NCBI GenBank assembly: GCA_964435285.1
Contig: CAYSYA010000012.1
Coordinates: 1 to 41,671 of the forward strand
DNA: 41,671 nucleotides
Reading direction: 5' to 3'
Origin: GCA-2718035 sp964435285
GTDB lineage: Bacteria; Bacteroidota; Bacteroidia; Flavobacteriales; TMED113
The position numbers and the translations under genes were made by a program. The notes beneath the pieces are model-generated. The model saw nothing but the letters and a program-made list of their open reading frames with translations, was not told the origin of the DNA and did no database searches. Shown here in pieces: positions 8,404 through 16,812 of this stretch. The stretch's first letter is position 1, and each line of letters opens with the position of its first letter.

Positions 8404-9462
8404 TTAACAGCAAATATCACCCGAACTGTGATCAACAGAGGAGCCTGTTATTTCTGACAGACAGTTAACTTCATTTCTAAACCTTAGTAAACCTAAAAAT
8501 GCAAATATAATTGCTTCTTTAAATATTATGATTTTTTTTGAAGGCACTATTAACTTAGTTTTTGTTTTATTTATTATTTGTGACATTAAAAATTTATTGA
8601 ACACACCACCACCTGAAACAAGACAATTTTTAATATTAAAATTAGAAAACGTGTTTGAAATTTGAAAAGAGAAATGTTCAACACAAGTACTTAATAAATC
8701 ATTTGTATTTAAATTATAATTATTTAACTCAGATAAAAAAGATTTTTCTAACCATTCCTTGGCCAGAGATTTTGGTGGTGATTTTTTGTAATAACTAATT
8801 GAATTTAAGTTACTCAACAAATCTAAATTTATTTTTCCTTTAGACGCAAAATCACCTTCTTTATCAAAACTAAACCCTTTTTTTTCAGCTAAATAATTTA
8901 AAACAATGTTTAAAGGACATATATCAAAAGCAATTACTTTATTTTTTTTTTTGAATGATATATTTGAAAAACCTCCTAGATTTAAACAGGATTCATAATT
9001 ACTAAATAATAAAACATCCCCGTATGGAACTAATGGTGCTCCTTGACCACCTAACTTCACATCTTGCTCTCTAAAGTTATATACTACAGGTATATTTGTT
9101 TTTTTGAAAATAATATCCCCCCTACCAATTTGTTTTGTTATTCCTTTTTCAGGATTATGAAAAATTGTGTGGCCGTGAGAAGAAATATAATCTACTTCGA
9201 GATTATATTTATTAATAAAATTATTAACCGATTCAGAAATGAATTCAGAGTATTGTAACTCAATTTTATTAATTTTTTTGTTGTTATAAAATAAATTAGA
9301 AAGCTTTTTTTTCCAATCAATTGAGTACTCAATATAATGAGTTGAAATTAATTCAAAATTCCACTTTTTATTTAAATATTTAAAATTACACAAAGCCATA
9401 TCAAGACCATCTAGCGATGTTCCAGACATTATTCCTAAAACCCTATAATTTTTAATTTTCAT
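8404..9462 (-). CDS. anmK: Anhydro-N-acetylmuramic acid kinase AnmK
   Basis: AnmK phosphorylates and opens 1,6-anhydro-MurNAc from recycled peptidoglycan, giving MurNAc-6-phosphate. The ATP-binding signature GIMSGTSLDGLDMAL (10-24) is diagnostic. NLGGFSNISF, FDICPLN and LVSGGGVFN are further family motifs of this actin-like/hexokinase fold. At 352 residues it is near usual length. It is a single gene, divergent from the acyl-CoA dehydrogenase across a 50-base gap and 68 bases upstream of the dehydrogenase gene on the same strand. Confidence 0.93.
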   Translation of the reverse strand: MKIKNYRVLGIMSGTSLDGLDMALCNFKYLNKKWNFELISTHYIEYSIDWKKKLSNLFYNNKKINKIELQYSEFISESVNNFINKYNLEVDYISSHGHTIFHNPEKGITKQIGRGDIIFKKTNIPVVYNFREQDVKLGGQGAPLVPYGDVLLFSNYESCLNLGGFSNISFKKKNKVIAFDICPLNIVLNYLAEKKGFSFDKEGDFASKGKINLDLLSNLNSISYYKKSPPKSLAKEWLEKSFLSELNNYNLNTNDLLSTCVEHFSFQISNTFSNFNIKNCLVSGGGVFNKFLMSQIINKTKTKLIVPSKKIIIFKEAIIFAFLGLLRFRNEVNCLSEITGSSVDHSSGDICC

Positions 9463-9499
9463 ACATTCAAAATAGAAAAAAAGAATTAATTTTAAGTCC

Positions 9500-9507
9500 C
9501 AAAATTA
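9500..9507 (-). promoter_or_regulatory. Possible -7 box for anmK
   Basis: TAATTTTG on the minus strand matches the Bacteroidota -7 consensus and lies 37 bases before the anmK start codon, in the gap shared with the divergent acyl-CoA dehydrogenase. No convincing -33 element was found. Confidence 0.3.
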
Positions 9508-9512
9508 AACTA

Positions 9513-10652
9513 ATGAAATTAAACTTATCTGAAGAACATTTAATGATTCAAAAATCAGCCAGAGATTTTGCTCAACAAGAACTTTTGCCTGGTGTAATAG
9601 AGAGAGATGAAAATCAAAAATTTCCTACTGAGGAAGTAAGGAAAATGGGGCAAATGGGATTTATGGGTATGATGACTTCAACTAAATACGGAGGAGGAGG
9701 TATGGATACTATTTCTTACATTTTAGCAATGGAAGAAATTTCTAAAATAGATGCTTCTGCATCTGTTATAATGTCAGTAAATAACTCATTAGTTTGTTGG
9801 GGAATAGAAAAATACGGAACTGAAGAACAAAAGCAAAAATATTTACCAAAATTAACATCTGGAGAACAAATCGGAGCTTTTTGTCTATCTGAACCTGAAG
9901 CGGGATCAGATGCTACGTCACAGAAAACAACAGCTCAAGAAACTAGTGAACATTACATTTTAAATGGAACTAAAAATTGGATTACAAACGGTAATTCAGC
10001 ATCGGTTTATCTTGTGATTGCTCAAAGTGACCCCGAAAAAAAACATAAAGGAATCAATGCATTTATTGTTGAAAGGAATTGGGATGGAATAAGTATTGGT
10101 CCTAAAGAAAATAAATTAGGAATTAGAGGTTCTGATACTCATTCTGTCATGTTTACAGATGTTAAAGTTCCTAAAGAAAATAGAATTGGAGATGATGGAT
10201 TTGGATTTAAGTTTGCAATGCAAACTCTTTCTGGAGGAAGAATTGGAATTGCTGCTCAAGCTCTAGGAATTGCTTCTGGAGCATATGAACTTTCTTTAGA
10301 ATATTCTAAACAAAGAAAAGCATTTGGAAAACCTATATGTCAACATCAATCTGTAGCGTTCAAACTAGCAAATATGGCTACGGATATTGAAACATCTCGA
10401 TTATTATGTCTTAAAGCTGCTTGGGAAAAGGATAATAATTTAGATTATAGCCTATCTGGGGCGATGGCTAAATTATTTTGTGCCGAAAAAGCCATGAAAA
10501 TAACAACTGAGGCTGTTCAAATCCACGGTGGATATGGTTATGTTAAAGAATATCATGTTGAAAGATTAATGAGAGATGCTAAAATCACTCAAATTTATGA
10601 GGGAACATCAGAAATTCAAAAAATTGTGATTTCCAGATCTATACTTAAGTAG
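9513..10652 (+). CDS. Acyl-CoA dehydrogenase (short/branched-chain type)
   Basis: This cytoplasmic FAD enzyme introduces the alpha-beta double bond into acyl-CoA in fatty-acid or branched-chain amino-acid breakdown. All three domains of the family are present in 379 residues. The FAD/substrate segment CLSEPEAGSDA, the WITNG loop, and SGGRIGIAAQALGIASGAY are typical. The catalytic base is E363 in YEGTSEIQ, in the position used by short-chain and medium-chain enzymes rather than isovaleryl-CoA dehydrogenase. The QRKAFGKPI and QIHGGYGYVKEY motifs add support. Chain-length preference is uncertain; butyryl- or 2-methyl-branched-chain activity is plausible. It is monocistronic, divergent from anmK and convergent with the LVIVD protein. 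Confidence 0.93.
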   Translation: MKLNLSEEHLMIQKSARDFAQQELLPGVIERDENQKFPTEEVRKMGQMGFMGMMTSTKYGGGGMDTISYILAMEEISKIDASASVIMSVNNSLVCWGIEKYGTEEQKQKYLPKLTSGEQIGAFCLSEPEAGSDATSQKTTAQETSEHYILNGTKNWITNGNSASVYLVIAQSDPEKKHKGINAFIVERNWDGISIGPKENKLGIRGSDTHSVMFTDVKVPKENRIGDDGFGFKFAMQTLSGGRIGIAAQALGIASGAYELSLEYSKQRKAFGKPICQHQSVAFKLANMATDIETSRLLCLKAAWEKDNNLDYSLSGAMAKLFCAEKAMKITTEAVQIHGGYGYVKEYHVERLMRDAKITQIYEGTSEIQKIVISRSILK

Positions 10653-10654
10653 TT

Positions 10655-10676
10655 TAATATAATTTATTTTATATTA
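10655..10676. terminator. Possible AT-only bidirectional terminator
   Basis: The inverted repeat TAATATAA ... TTATATTA, with a six-base loop, lies between two convergent genes and overlaps the stop codon of the downstream minus-strand gene. It contains no G or C, so the hairpin is weak; position is the main argument. Confidence 0.3.
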
Positions 10677-12778
10677 TATTTTTTAACAACTTCTCCATTA
10701 TCAAACAATAAAAAATATGTTTGATTATCTTGTAGCTCATATACTGACCTTCCAAATAAATCAAAAACCCCAATTAACTTTTTGTTTTGATTATTTTGAT
10801 CAATATTACTATTTTGATGTACTGTTATTTCTATTTCAACTGAGGGACTAGTACATGATTCATCAGAACTTGCAATCTCCCAATCATAAAAATAATAATA
10901 ATACGCTGGACTAAATCCAGGGTTATCGCCATTTTCATAGTCGTTAAAATAACCTTCATTTATACTTACAATTTCATTAACAATATATGGAAATGTTGGA
11001 AGTCCTCCAGTTGTTCTTTTAAACAAAGGATTGTTGTCTCCAAAATTTGCATTATTTAAAATAGCATCAGTAGTAATTATATATTCACCATATGGAATTG
11101 TCCAATTTAAATTTATTACGTAGCCATTTTCTTCACTTTCAGGAACATTAACGGTGATGGTCTCAATAATATTATTTAAATCAGAATTCATTAATTGAAT
11201 AGTTCTTTCACCAGCTGTTCCAGTATAAACTTTAACAGAGTTGAGTGTGAATTCATCTAATGCTTGAAAACGTAAACCACCATTATATACTGTTCCACTA
11301 TAATCACAATAAGGCCCACCATCACAAATATGATTTTGTTCTCCAACATTTTGAATTGTACCAGGATTTACTACTTGTTCTTGGTAAACATAATAAGTAG
11401 CGTTTTCAGTTAGGGGATTTGTTTGATAAAATAAACCATTATTAATAATGTTTAAATTTTCATCCATCCAGTAAACATCGCCATCAGCCTCAGCTTCAAT
11501 TGTAATTATATCACCATAATCAACTACCCAATTTGTTTCTACATTAGGTGGATAGATAATATATTGATCACATAAATAAATACATGAATCATTATTTTCA
11601 ACATTAACTTCTGGATCAAAGTTTTCTGCAGTTGGATCAGTACAACCAACAATTAAGCATGAACCGTCATCAGTGTTGGCATCTGGATTATAATTTGATG
11701 CATTTTCATTAGTACAACCAAAAATAGGTTCAGTTATTTCTAAAATATGAAGACCCGTTTGTTGATCAGTTGCTAAAATTAAGCCGGATGGTAAAAAAGG
11801 GTAAGCTCCCCAACAACCTTCGAATTCACCTCCTTCATAATCAGGTGAAGTGTCGTAATATGCAATCTCATTCATGTTAAATGGATCACTTGCATCGATA
11901 ACAGTAACTCCAGATGTATAATAAGATGTAACTAAATAATCTCCTAAAACGTGAGTATTGTGAGGAATAACTGGAAAACCATTTTCATTATTCCATGATT
12001 GAATTAAATCTATTTCTTGAATATCAGAAATATTTGAAACGTCATATGCCCCAACATTACAATCAGATTGTTCGTCAGTAGTAAATACATAATTACCATC
12101 ATCAGAAACCCAGGCATTATGAGTAAAATTACAAGATGTAGGTGAAGACCCTAAAATAACAGGGTTTGCTTTGTCAGAAACATCAACTGCTGTTAAGACA
12201 CCTTCATAGACAGCAGCGCCCCATAATGTATCGCCCCTAACCATGCCGTCATGTAAATAATAAGCATCAAATAAACCTGCAACTGATGGATTCATTGGAT
12301 CATCGTTAAGATCTAAAATTATTGCTCCATCAGTTGGCCCATCTTGAGAACCAAATATGTAAGCAAAACCATTTTCATCAATGTAAATATTATGAGCTCT
12401 CATAAATTGATCCGTCCAATATGTATAAGTTTGACCACTCAAATCTGTCAAGTCAACAATTAATAAACCATCTTCTGCTTCAGTTGTAACATATGCATAC
12501 TTGCCCCAAGTTTTTAAATCTCTCCAAACAGAGTTAGATCCTGAAATAAAAAAAACTTCTTGAGGATTTGAAGGATTAGAAACATCAACATATGAAAAAC
12601 CATTAGCGCAACCTACTAGAGCATGTTCATTTCCGTTAAGATCAACATAACCCCAAACATCATTTAAATCTTGATTATAACTTAAATTTCCTATTTGAAC
12701 CATATTTAAACTGGATTGACTTAATAAGAAAACAGGGAATAATAAAATGAAGATAATAAGTTTAGTAAAGTTTTTCAT
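10664..12778 (-). CDS. Secreted choice-of-anchor-B (LVIVD-repeat) protein with Cys modules and a C-terminal sorting tail
   Basis: An extracellular or surface protein of 704 residues. A signal peptide (1-20, ending LLSQ) is followed by a beta-propeller-like LVIVD region to about residue 350, with repeats such as GFSYVDVSNPSNPQEV, GLLIVDLTDL and GVTVIDASDPFNM; this matches the choice-of-anchor B group. Next come two Cys modules (GCTNENASNYNP...DDGSC and GCTDPTAENFDP...NDSC) of the type that fills the repeat proteins at the right end of the window. A beta-rich region of about 230 residues follows. The tail NKKLIGVFDLFGRSVYEL...FDNGEVVKKYNIK resembles a T9SS C-terminal signal lacking the usual YPNP motif. 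Catalytic function is not evident; the role is probably surface display. Confidence 0.85.
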   Translation of the reverse strand: MKNFTKLIIFILLFPVFLLSQSSLNMVQIGNLSYNQDLNDVWGYVDLNGNEHALVGCANGFSYVDVSNPSNPQEVFFISGSNSVWRDLKTWGKYAYVTTEAEDGLLIVDLTDLSGQTYTYWTDQFMRAHNIYIDENGFAYIFGSQDGPTDGAIILDLNDDPMNPSVAGLFDAYYLHDGMVRGDTLWGAAVYEGVLTAVDVSDKANPVILGSSPTSCNFTHNAWVSDDGNYVFTTDEQSDCNVGAYDVSNISDIQEIDLIQSWNNENGFPVIPHNTHVLGDYLVTSYYTSGVTVIDASDPFNMNEIAYYDTSPDYEGGEFEGCWGAYPFLPSGLILATDQQTGLHILEITEPIFGCTNENASNYNPDANTDDGSCLIVGCTDPTAENFDPEVNVENNDSCIYLCDQYIIYPPNVETNWVVDYGDIITIEAEADGDVYWMDENLNIINNGLFYQTNPLTENATYYVYQEQVVNPGTIQNVGEQNHICDGGPYCDYSGTVYNGGLRFQALDEFTLNSVKVYTGTAGERTIQLMNSDLNNIIETITVNVPESEENGYVINLNWTIPYGEYIITTDAILNNANFGDNNPLFKRTTGGLPTFPYIVNEIVSINEGYFNDYENGDNPGFSPAYYYYFYDWEIASSDESCTSPSVEIEITVHQNSNIDQNNQNKKLIGVFDLFGRSVYELQDNQTYFLLFDNGEVVKKYNIK

Positions 12779-12826
12779 AAGCTTAAAATTTTATTTAATA
12801 TATACTAAGAGTACAAAAATTGTTCC

Positions 12827-12834
12827 CAAAGATA
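12827..12834 (-). promoter_or_regulatory. Possible -7 box for the LVIVD protein gene
   Basis: TATCTTTG on the minus strand fits TAnnTTTG exactly and lies 48 bases before the start codon at 12778. A TTTG upstream is only 14 bases away, shorter than the usual spacing, so support is partial. Confidence 0.3.
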
Positions 12835-12845
12835 AACAAAGTGTT

Positions 12846-13412
12846 TTACAAATTTAGTTTTTCTTCGATATAAGAAATGATGGAGTGAATAATTGTAATA
12901 TGCATTTCTTGAATCGAATCAGTACTTTTTGAACTCACACAAATAGAAACATCAGTATATTTAGATAACTCACCTCCTGAGTTTGAAGAAAGTGAAATAA
13001 CTTTCATGTTTTTCTTTTGTGCTTCTTTAGCAGCATTAATTACATTTATTGAATTTCCACTAGTACTAATGGCTAATAAACAATCCCCTCCTTTTCCATT
13101 AGCTTCTAGAAATCTTGAAAATATGAAGTCAAAGCTTGTGTCATTAGCAACACATGTAATATGGGATGAATCAGAAATACATATTGCAGGTAGCGCTTTT
13201 CTTTTTTTATTAAAGTATCCAGAAAGTTCTTGAGCAAAATGCATAGCATCACACATAGAGCCACCATTACCACAGCTAAAAATAGTACCGCCATTTTTAA
13301 TACTATTTAATATTAAATCAACTGCCTTCTGAATAGATTTAAAATTATTCTCATTATTCAAAAAAGAATCTAAAATAAGACGGTGGTTTAAAAAATGATT
13401 TTTTATGTCCAT
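12846..13412 (-). CDS. gmhA: Phosphoheptose isomerase GmhA (SIS domain)
   Basis: This cytoplasmic isomerase converts sedoheptulose 7-phosphate to D-glycero-D-manno-heptose 7-phosphate, the first step to the heptose of LPS core. Family motifs are clear: CGNGGSMCDAMHFAQELSGYF, LPAICISDSSHITCVANDTSF, LLAISTSGNS and the C-terminal STDSIQEMHI helix. I choose the ATG at 13412 (MDIKNHF), giving 188 residues. It begins one base after the dsbD stop and matches the family start, whereas the in-frame ATG at 13433 would overlap dsbD by 20 bases. It is the last gene of pabB-tilS-dsbD-gmhA. Other SIS-family sugar isomerases are possible but less likely. Confidence 0.88.
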   Translation of the reverse strand: MDIKNHFLNHRLILDSFLNNENNFKSIQKAVDLILNSIKNGGTIFSCGNGGSMCDAMHFAQELSGYFNKKRKALPAICISDSSHITCVANDTSFDFIFSRFLEANGKGGDCLLAISTSGNSINVINAAKEAQKKNMKVISLSSNSGGELSKYTDVSICVSSKSTDSIQEMHITIIHSIISYIEEKLNL

Positions 13413-13413
13413 T

Positions 13414-15504
13414 TTATTCAGAATAAAAATCATTAAGACCCTGTTCTAACCAAGTCCTGTAAACATCTATACTGTTAGCATCCTTATAGGCTTTAGGTTG
13501 AAAATAATTACCATTTTTATCTTTTAACAATTCTTCATCATAATTAGGATCTTCACTTGGTTTTAAAATTATATGTAAAGGTTGTGTATTTTTTCCAAAA
13601 GTCAATGTTTGCAATGTACTCCACTGTTTACCAGTTGTATTAATTATCTTAGATTTTTTCCAACTACCATCTGCATAACATTCATCAATTTTATGTTCTG
13701 GGACTTCTTTTCTAATATCAACATATAATTGAGCAAGAATATATTGACTAATCAAATTATCAACTTCAGCATCATTCCAAATTTGATTTTCTAATTTTCT
13801 ACAATTTACACAAGCCATTCCTGTAAAATCTACTAATATTGGTTTTTTATGTTTTTTTGATAATTCAATTGCCTCAAAGTAATCTTTAGTTACAATTCGA
13901 TCATTACTTAAATTGATTACTTCACTTGGGTCTTCGTTACAATAAGAATATGTCTTAGGTGGAGGTAAGCCAAAAAGAGTGTGAGTAAAAACATCCTGAT
14001 ATTTACAAGATATACCGGGAAGTAAGTAAATAACAAAAAATAGAGTTAAGAGCCCAAATGCGATTCTAGAACTACCTATTTTTTTTCCTTTCTCATCATG
14101 AGGGAATCTAATTACACCAAACAAATAAAGGGCTAGACAAAGAAAAGTTATTGACCATAAAACAAAAAATGTTTCATATTTAATTAGACCTAATTTATAC
14201 ACTGCGTCAGCATTTGATAAAAATTTAATTGCTAATGCAACTTCTAAAAATCCAATAAACACTTTGAAGGTATTCATCCAACCGCCTGATTTAGGTAGTG
14301 ATTTTAACCAAGTTGGAAAAACTGCAAATAGCGCAAAAGGAACACCCAGAGCCAGTCCAAATCCAATCATAGCTGAACTTAATTGTAAAGCGACAGCTGA
14401 TCCAGATCCAGAAGCAGTGAGTCCAGTTTTAGCTAAAGCAGCTCCTAAAACAGGGCCGGTGCAAGAAAACGATACTAAAGCAAGAGTTAGTGCCATAAAA
14501 AATATACCTATAGCTCCACCAACTTCAGATGCGGAATCCACTTTATTTAATAATTTACTTGGTAAACGAATTTCAAAGTACCCAAAGAAGGAAATTGCAA
14601 AAATTGTAAAAACAAAAAAGAAAATTAAGTTTAACCAAACATTAGTAGAAATCTGATTTAATATCTCAGCATCAAGAGAAAAGAAATGAAAAGGTAAACT
14701 AAGTAAGAAATAGATCAGTACAATAAATCCGCCATACATAGTAGCTCTCATAATAGATTTTCTCCTATCTTCAGATCCCTTCAAGAAAAAACTTACAGTT
14801 AATGGAATCATAGGAAAAACACAAGGGGTGACTAACGCTATAAGACCAGCAATAATACCAGCTAATAAAGCTTCTAAAATCTTAATAATCGATGAATTTT
14901 CTTCTTCTTGAACTAATGAATTTAATCCTTTTATTTCTCTGTTGTATTGATTAGAGCAATCAAAATTATCATTAGAATGACTTAACGTTTCTTCGTTTTT
15001 AGTTAATTCTTTTTTTTTTAATGAAAAAGTAATATCAACAATTTCAGGTGGCAAACATTGTTGATCATCACAAACCATGAACTCATACATTGCATCTATT
15101 TGAGTGATGCCGTCTTGAACTTCAACTTTTTGAAAAAAACTTGCATTATCTTCAAAGTATCTTGCAATTTCGTCTTGAATTGGAACAAATTTTTCTATTG
15201 GATTATCTTCAGTAAAAAAAACTTTAAAGCCATTAACAAAATCTACTTTTTCAGGTTCTGAATCGATAAAATTTATACCATCAATATTTTTAAAATAAAA
15301 ACTTGTTGAAACAATAAAACTTTCAGGATTTTTGTATTGAGAATAAATATGCCATCCTTTATCAATTTTAACATTAGCTAATAATTTATAAGAACCGTCA
15401 CCTAGTTCTTCAACATCAAAAGACCATGTAGTCGGGTCTTCAATCTGAGATGTTGAAAAAAAAGGAAACATCAAACAAAAAACAAAAACTATTAGCTTTC
15501 TCAT
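13414..15504 (-). CDS. dsbD: Thiol:disulfide interchange protein DsbD
   Basis: DsbD carries electrons from cytoplasmic thioredoxin across the inner membrane to periplasmic reductants. After a signal peptide (about 1-19), the N-terminal alpha domain carries WSFDVEELGDGSYKL, GWHIYSQY and the Cys pair CDDQQC. The transmembrane CcdA-like domain has about eight helices with redox cysteines in TPCVFPMIPLTVSFF and SFSCTGPVLGAAL. The C-terminal thioredoxin-like domain has DFTGMACVNCRKLE. The 696 residues include an inserted lumenal stretch (WSTLQTLTFGKNTQPLHIIL) common in Bacteroidota versions. It starts three bases after the tilS stop and ends one base before gmhA. Confidence 0.94.
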   Translation of the reverse strand: MRKLIVFVFCLMFPFFSTSQIEDPTTWSFDVEELGDGSYKLLANVKIDKGWHIYSQYKNPESFIVSTSFYFKNIDGINFIDSEPEKVDFVNGFKVFFTEDNPIEKFVPIQDEIARYFEDNASFFQKVEVQDGITQIDAMYEFMVCDDQQCLPPEIVDITFSLKKKELTKNEETLSHSNDNFDCSNQYNREIKGLNSLVQEEENSSIIKILEALLAGIIAGLIALVTPCVFPMIPLTVSFFLKGSEDRRKSIMRATMYGGFIVLIYFLLSLPFHFFSLDAEILNQISTNVWLNLIFFFVFTIFAISFFGYFEIRLPSKLLNKVDSASEVGGAIGIFFMALTLALVSFSCTGPVLGAALAKTGLTASGSGSAVALQLSSAMIGFGLALGVPFALFAVFPTWLKSLPKSGGWMNTFKVFIGFLEVALAIKFLSNADAVYKLGLIKYETFFVLWSITFLCLALYLFGVIRFPHDEKGKKIGSSRIAFGLLTLFFVIYLLPGISCKYQDVFTHTLFGLPPPKTYSYCNEDPSEVINLSNDRIVTKDYFEAIELSKKHKKPILVDFTGMACVNCRKLENQIWNDAEVDNLISQYILAQLYVDIRKEVPEHKIDECYADGSWKKSKIINTTGKQWSTLQTLTFGKNTQPLHIILKPSEDPNYDEELLKDKNGNYFQPKAYKDANSIDVYRTWLEQGLNDFYSE

Positions 15505-15507
15505 AAC

Positions 15508-16812
15508 TTATTTTATTTGGCAAATATATGCCTTTTCTAGACTGTCAACAAATTTATATCTTTCATCAATTCTATGACCTACTATCCATACTATATCATT
15601 ATTAGAGCAAAGAACGAAGCAACGCTTCTTTTCAATCAAAGAAAACTTATTGTCAATAAAGTAATCACTTAATTTTTTTTTTCCTTTCATTCCCGATGGA
15701 ATAAACCAATCACCTTCCTTCCAATTTCTAAGTGTAAGCGGGAACTCTAATTTATCATAATTCAATACAGCAACTTTTTTATTTTTAAATTCAGTTAACT
15801 TAAAATTACCAACCAATTTTAATGACATTTTTATTGGATCTTTAATATAATTTTTCTCTTTAGAAATCTCTATAATTCTATCTTTAATCAATTTTGAAAT
15901 GCAAAGTTTATTTCTATTTTTTACTAAAAAATATTTTTTTGAATAAAAACTTTTTCCTGATTCAGCGTCAATTACATTAAATATACTATCAATATCAATA
16001 AACCCAAATTCTTTAATTATTTCATATAAAACAGTTTTTGGTTCAATTGATTTAGTTAATAAACCAATGTCAATTTTTAAAACTTCATCAACATAGGTAG
16101 TACATCTTTTTTTTTCATTTTCTATAAACTTCAAATAAATATTTTCTGCACTTTTGAAGTTTTCAATTGTGTTATACATTGATTCAATAAATCCAGGATT
16201 TATATTTTGAAATTCTGGAATAATTGATTTTCTAATTTTATTCCTTTTATACTTTTCATCCTCATTTGATAAATCTTCTCTAAATTCAATTTTATTTTTA
16301 TTTGCATAATCTAAAATCTGATTTTTTGTGAAATTTAAAAGAGGTCTAATTAATCTATTTTGTTTTTTTTCAATTCCCTTCAAACCAGATATACCTGTTC
16401 CTCTTGAAATATTAAACAAAACTGTTTCAATGTTATCATTAAAATGATGAGCTGTAACTATATTATCAATTTTATTTTTATTAACTAAATCATTAAACCA
16501 TTCGTATCGCAACTCCCTAGCAGCCATTTGAATAGAAATTTTTTCATCAAAAGCAGTTTTTTTAGTATTAAATTTTTTTACAAAAACATTAATGTCAAGC
16601 ATATTACAAATAGATTTAACAAATTTTTCATCCTTATCAGAATCTTCTCCTCTCAAAGAAAAATTACAATGAGCCACTGAAAATTTAATATTAGAGACTA
16701 AAAATAAATTTAACAAAACCATACTATCAACCCCACCACTCACTGCTAACAAAAATGAGGATTTTTTATAATCAACTATATTGCTTAAATCTTCTAAAAA
16801 TTTATTTTTCAT
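15508..16812 (-). CDS. tilS: tRNA(Ile)-lysidine synthase TilS
   Basis: TilS is an essential cytoplasmic enzyme that converts C34 of the CAU anticodon of tRNA-Ile2 to lysidine, so that it reads AUA instead of AUG. The PP-loop SGGVDS (25-30) lies in LLAVSGGVDSMVLL. HCNFSLRGEDSDKDE, AARELRYEWF, TAHHFNDNIETVLFNISRGTG and the RPLLNFTK motif are all diagnostic. At 434 residues it has the C-terminal substrate-binding extension. The start overlaps the end of pabB by 11 bases, implying translational coupling. AUA is a common Ile codon in this AT-rich genome, so the enzyme should carry a heavy load. Confidence 0.95.
   Translation of the reverse strand: MKNKFLEDLSNIVDYKKSSFLLAVSGGVDSMVLLNLFLVSNIKFSVAHCNFSLRGEDSDKDEKFVKSICNMLDINVFVKKFNTKKTAFDEKISIQMAARELRYEWFNDLVNKNKIDNIVTAHHFNDNIETVLFNISRGTGISGLKGIEKKQNRLIRPLLNFTKNQILDYANKNKIEFREDLSNEDEKYKRNKIRKSIIPEFQNINPGFIESMYNTIENFKSAENIYLKFIENEKKRCTTYVDEVLKIDIGLLTKSIEPKTVLYEIIKEFGFIDIDSIFNVIDAESGKSFYSKKYFLVKNRNKLCISKLIKDRIIEISKEKNYIKDPIKMSLKLVGNFKLTEFKNKKVAVLNYDKLEFPLTLRNWKEGDWFIPSGMKGKKKLSDYFIDNKFSLIEKKRCFVLCSNNDIVWIVGHRIDERYKFVDSLEKAYICQIK

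Noticed and set aside
13413..13433. Upstream gmhA start adding MIFILNK
   Set aside because: It would overlap dsbD by 20 bases and adds residues not seen in the family; the ATG at 13412 fits both spacing and homology.
14264..14656. 130-codon plus-strand open frame inside dsbD
   Set aside because: It is antisense to the conserved CcdA-like membrane region, with codon use and content explained by the real gene.
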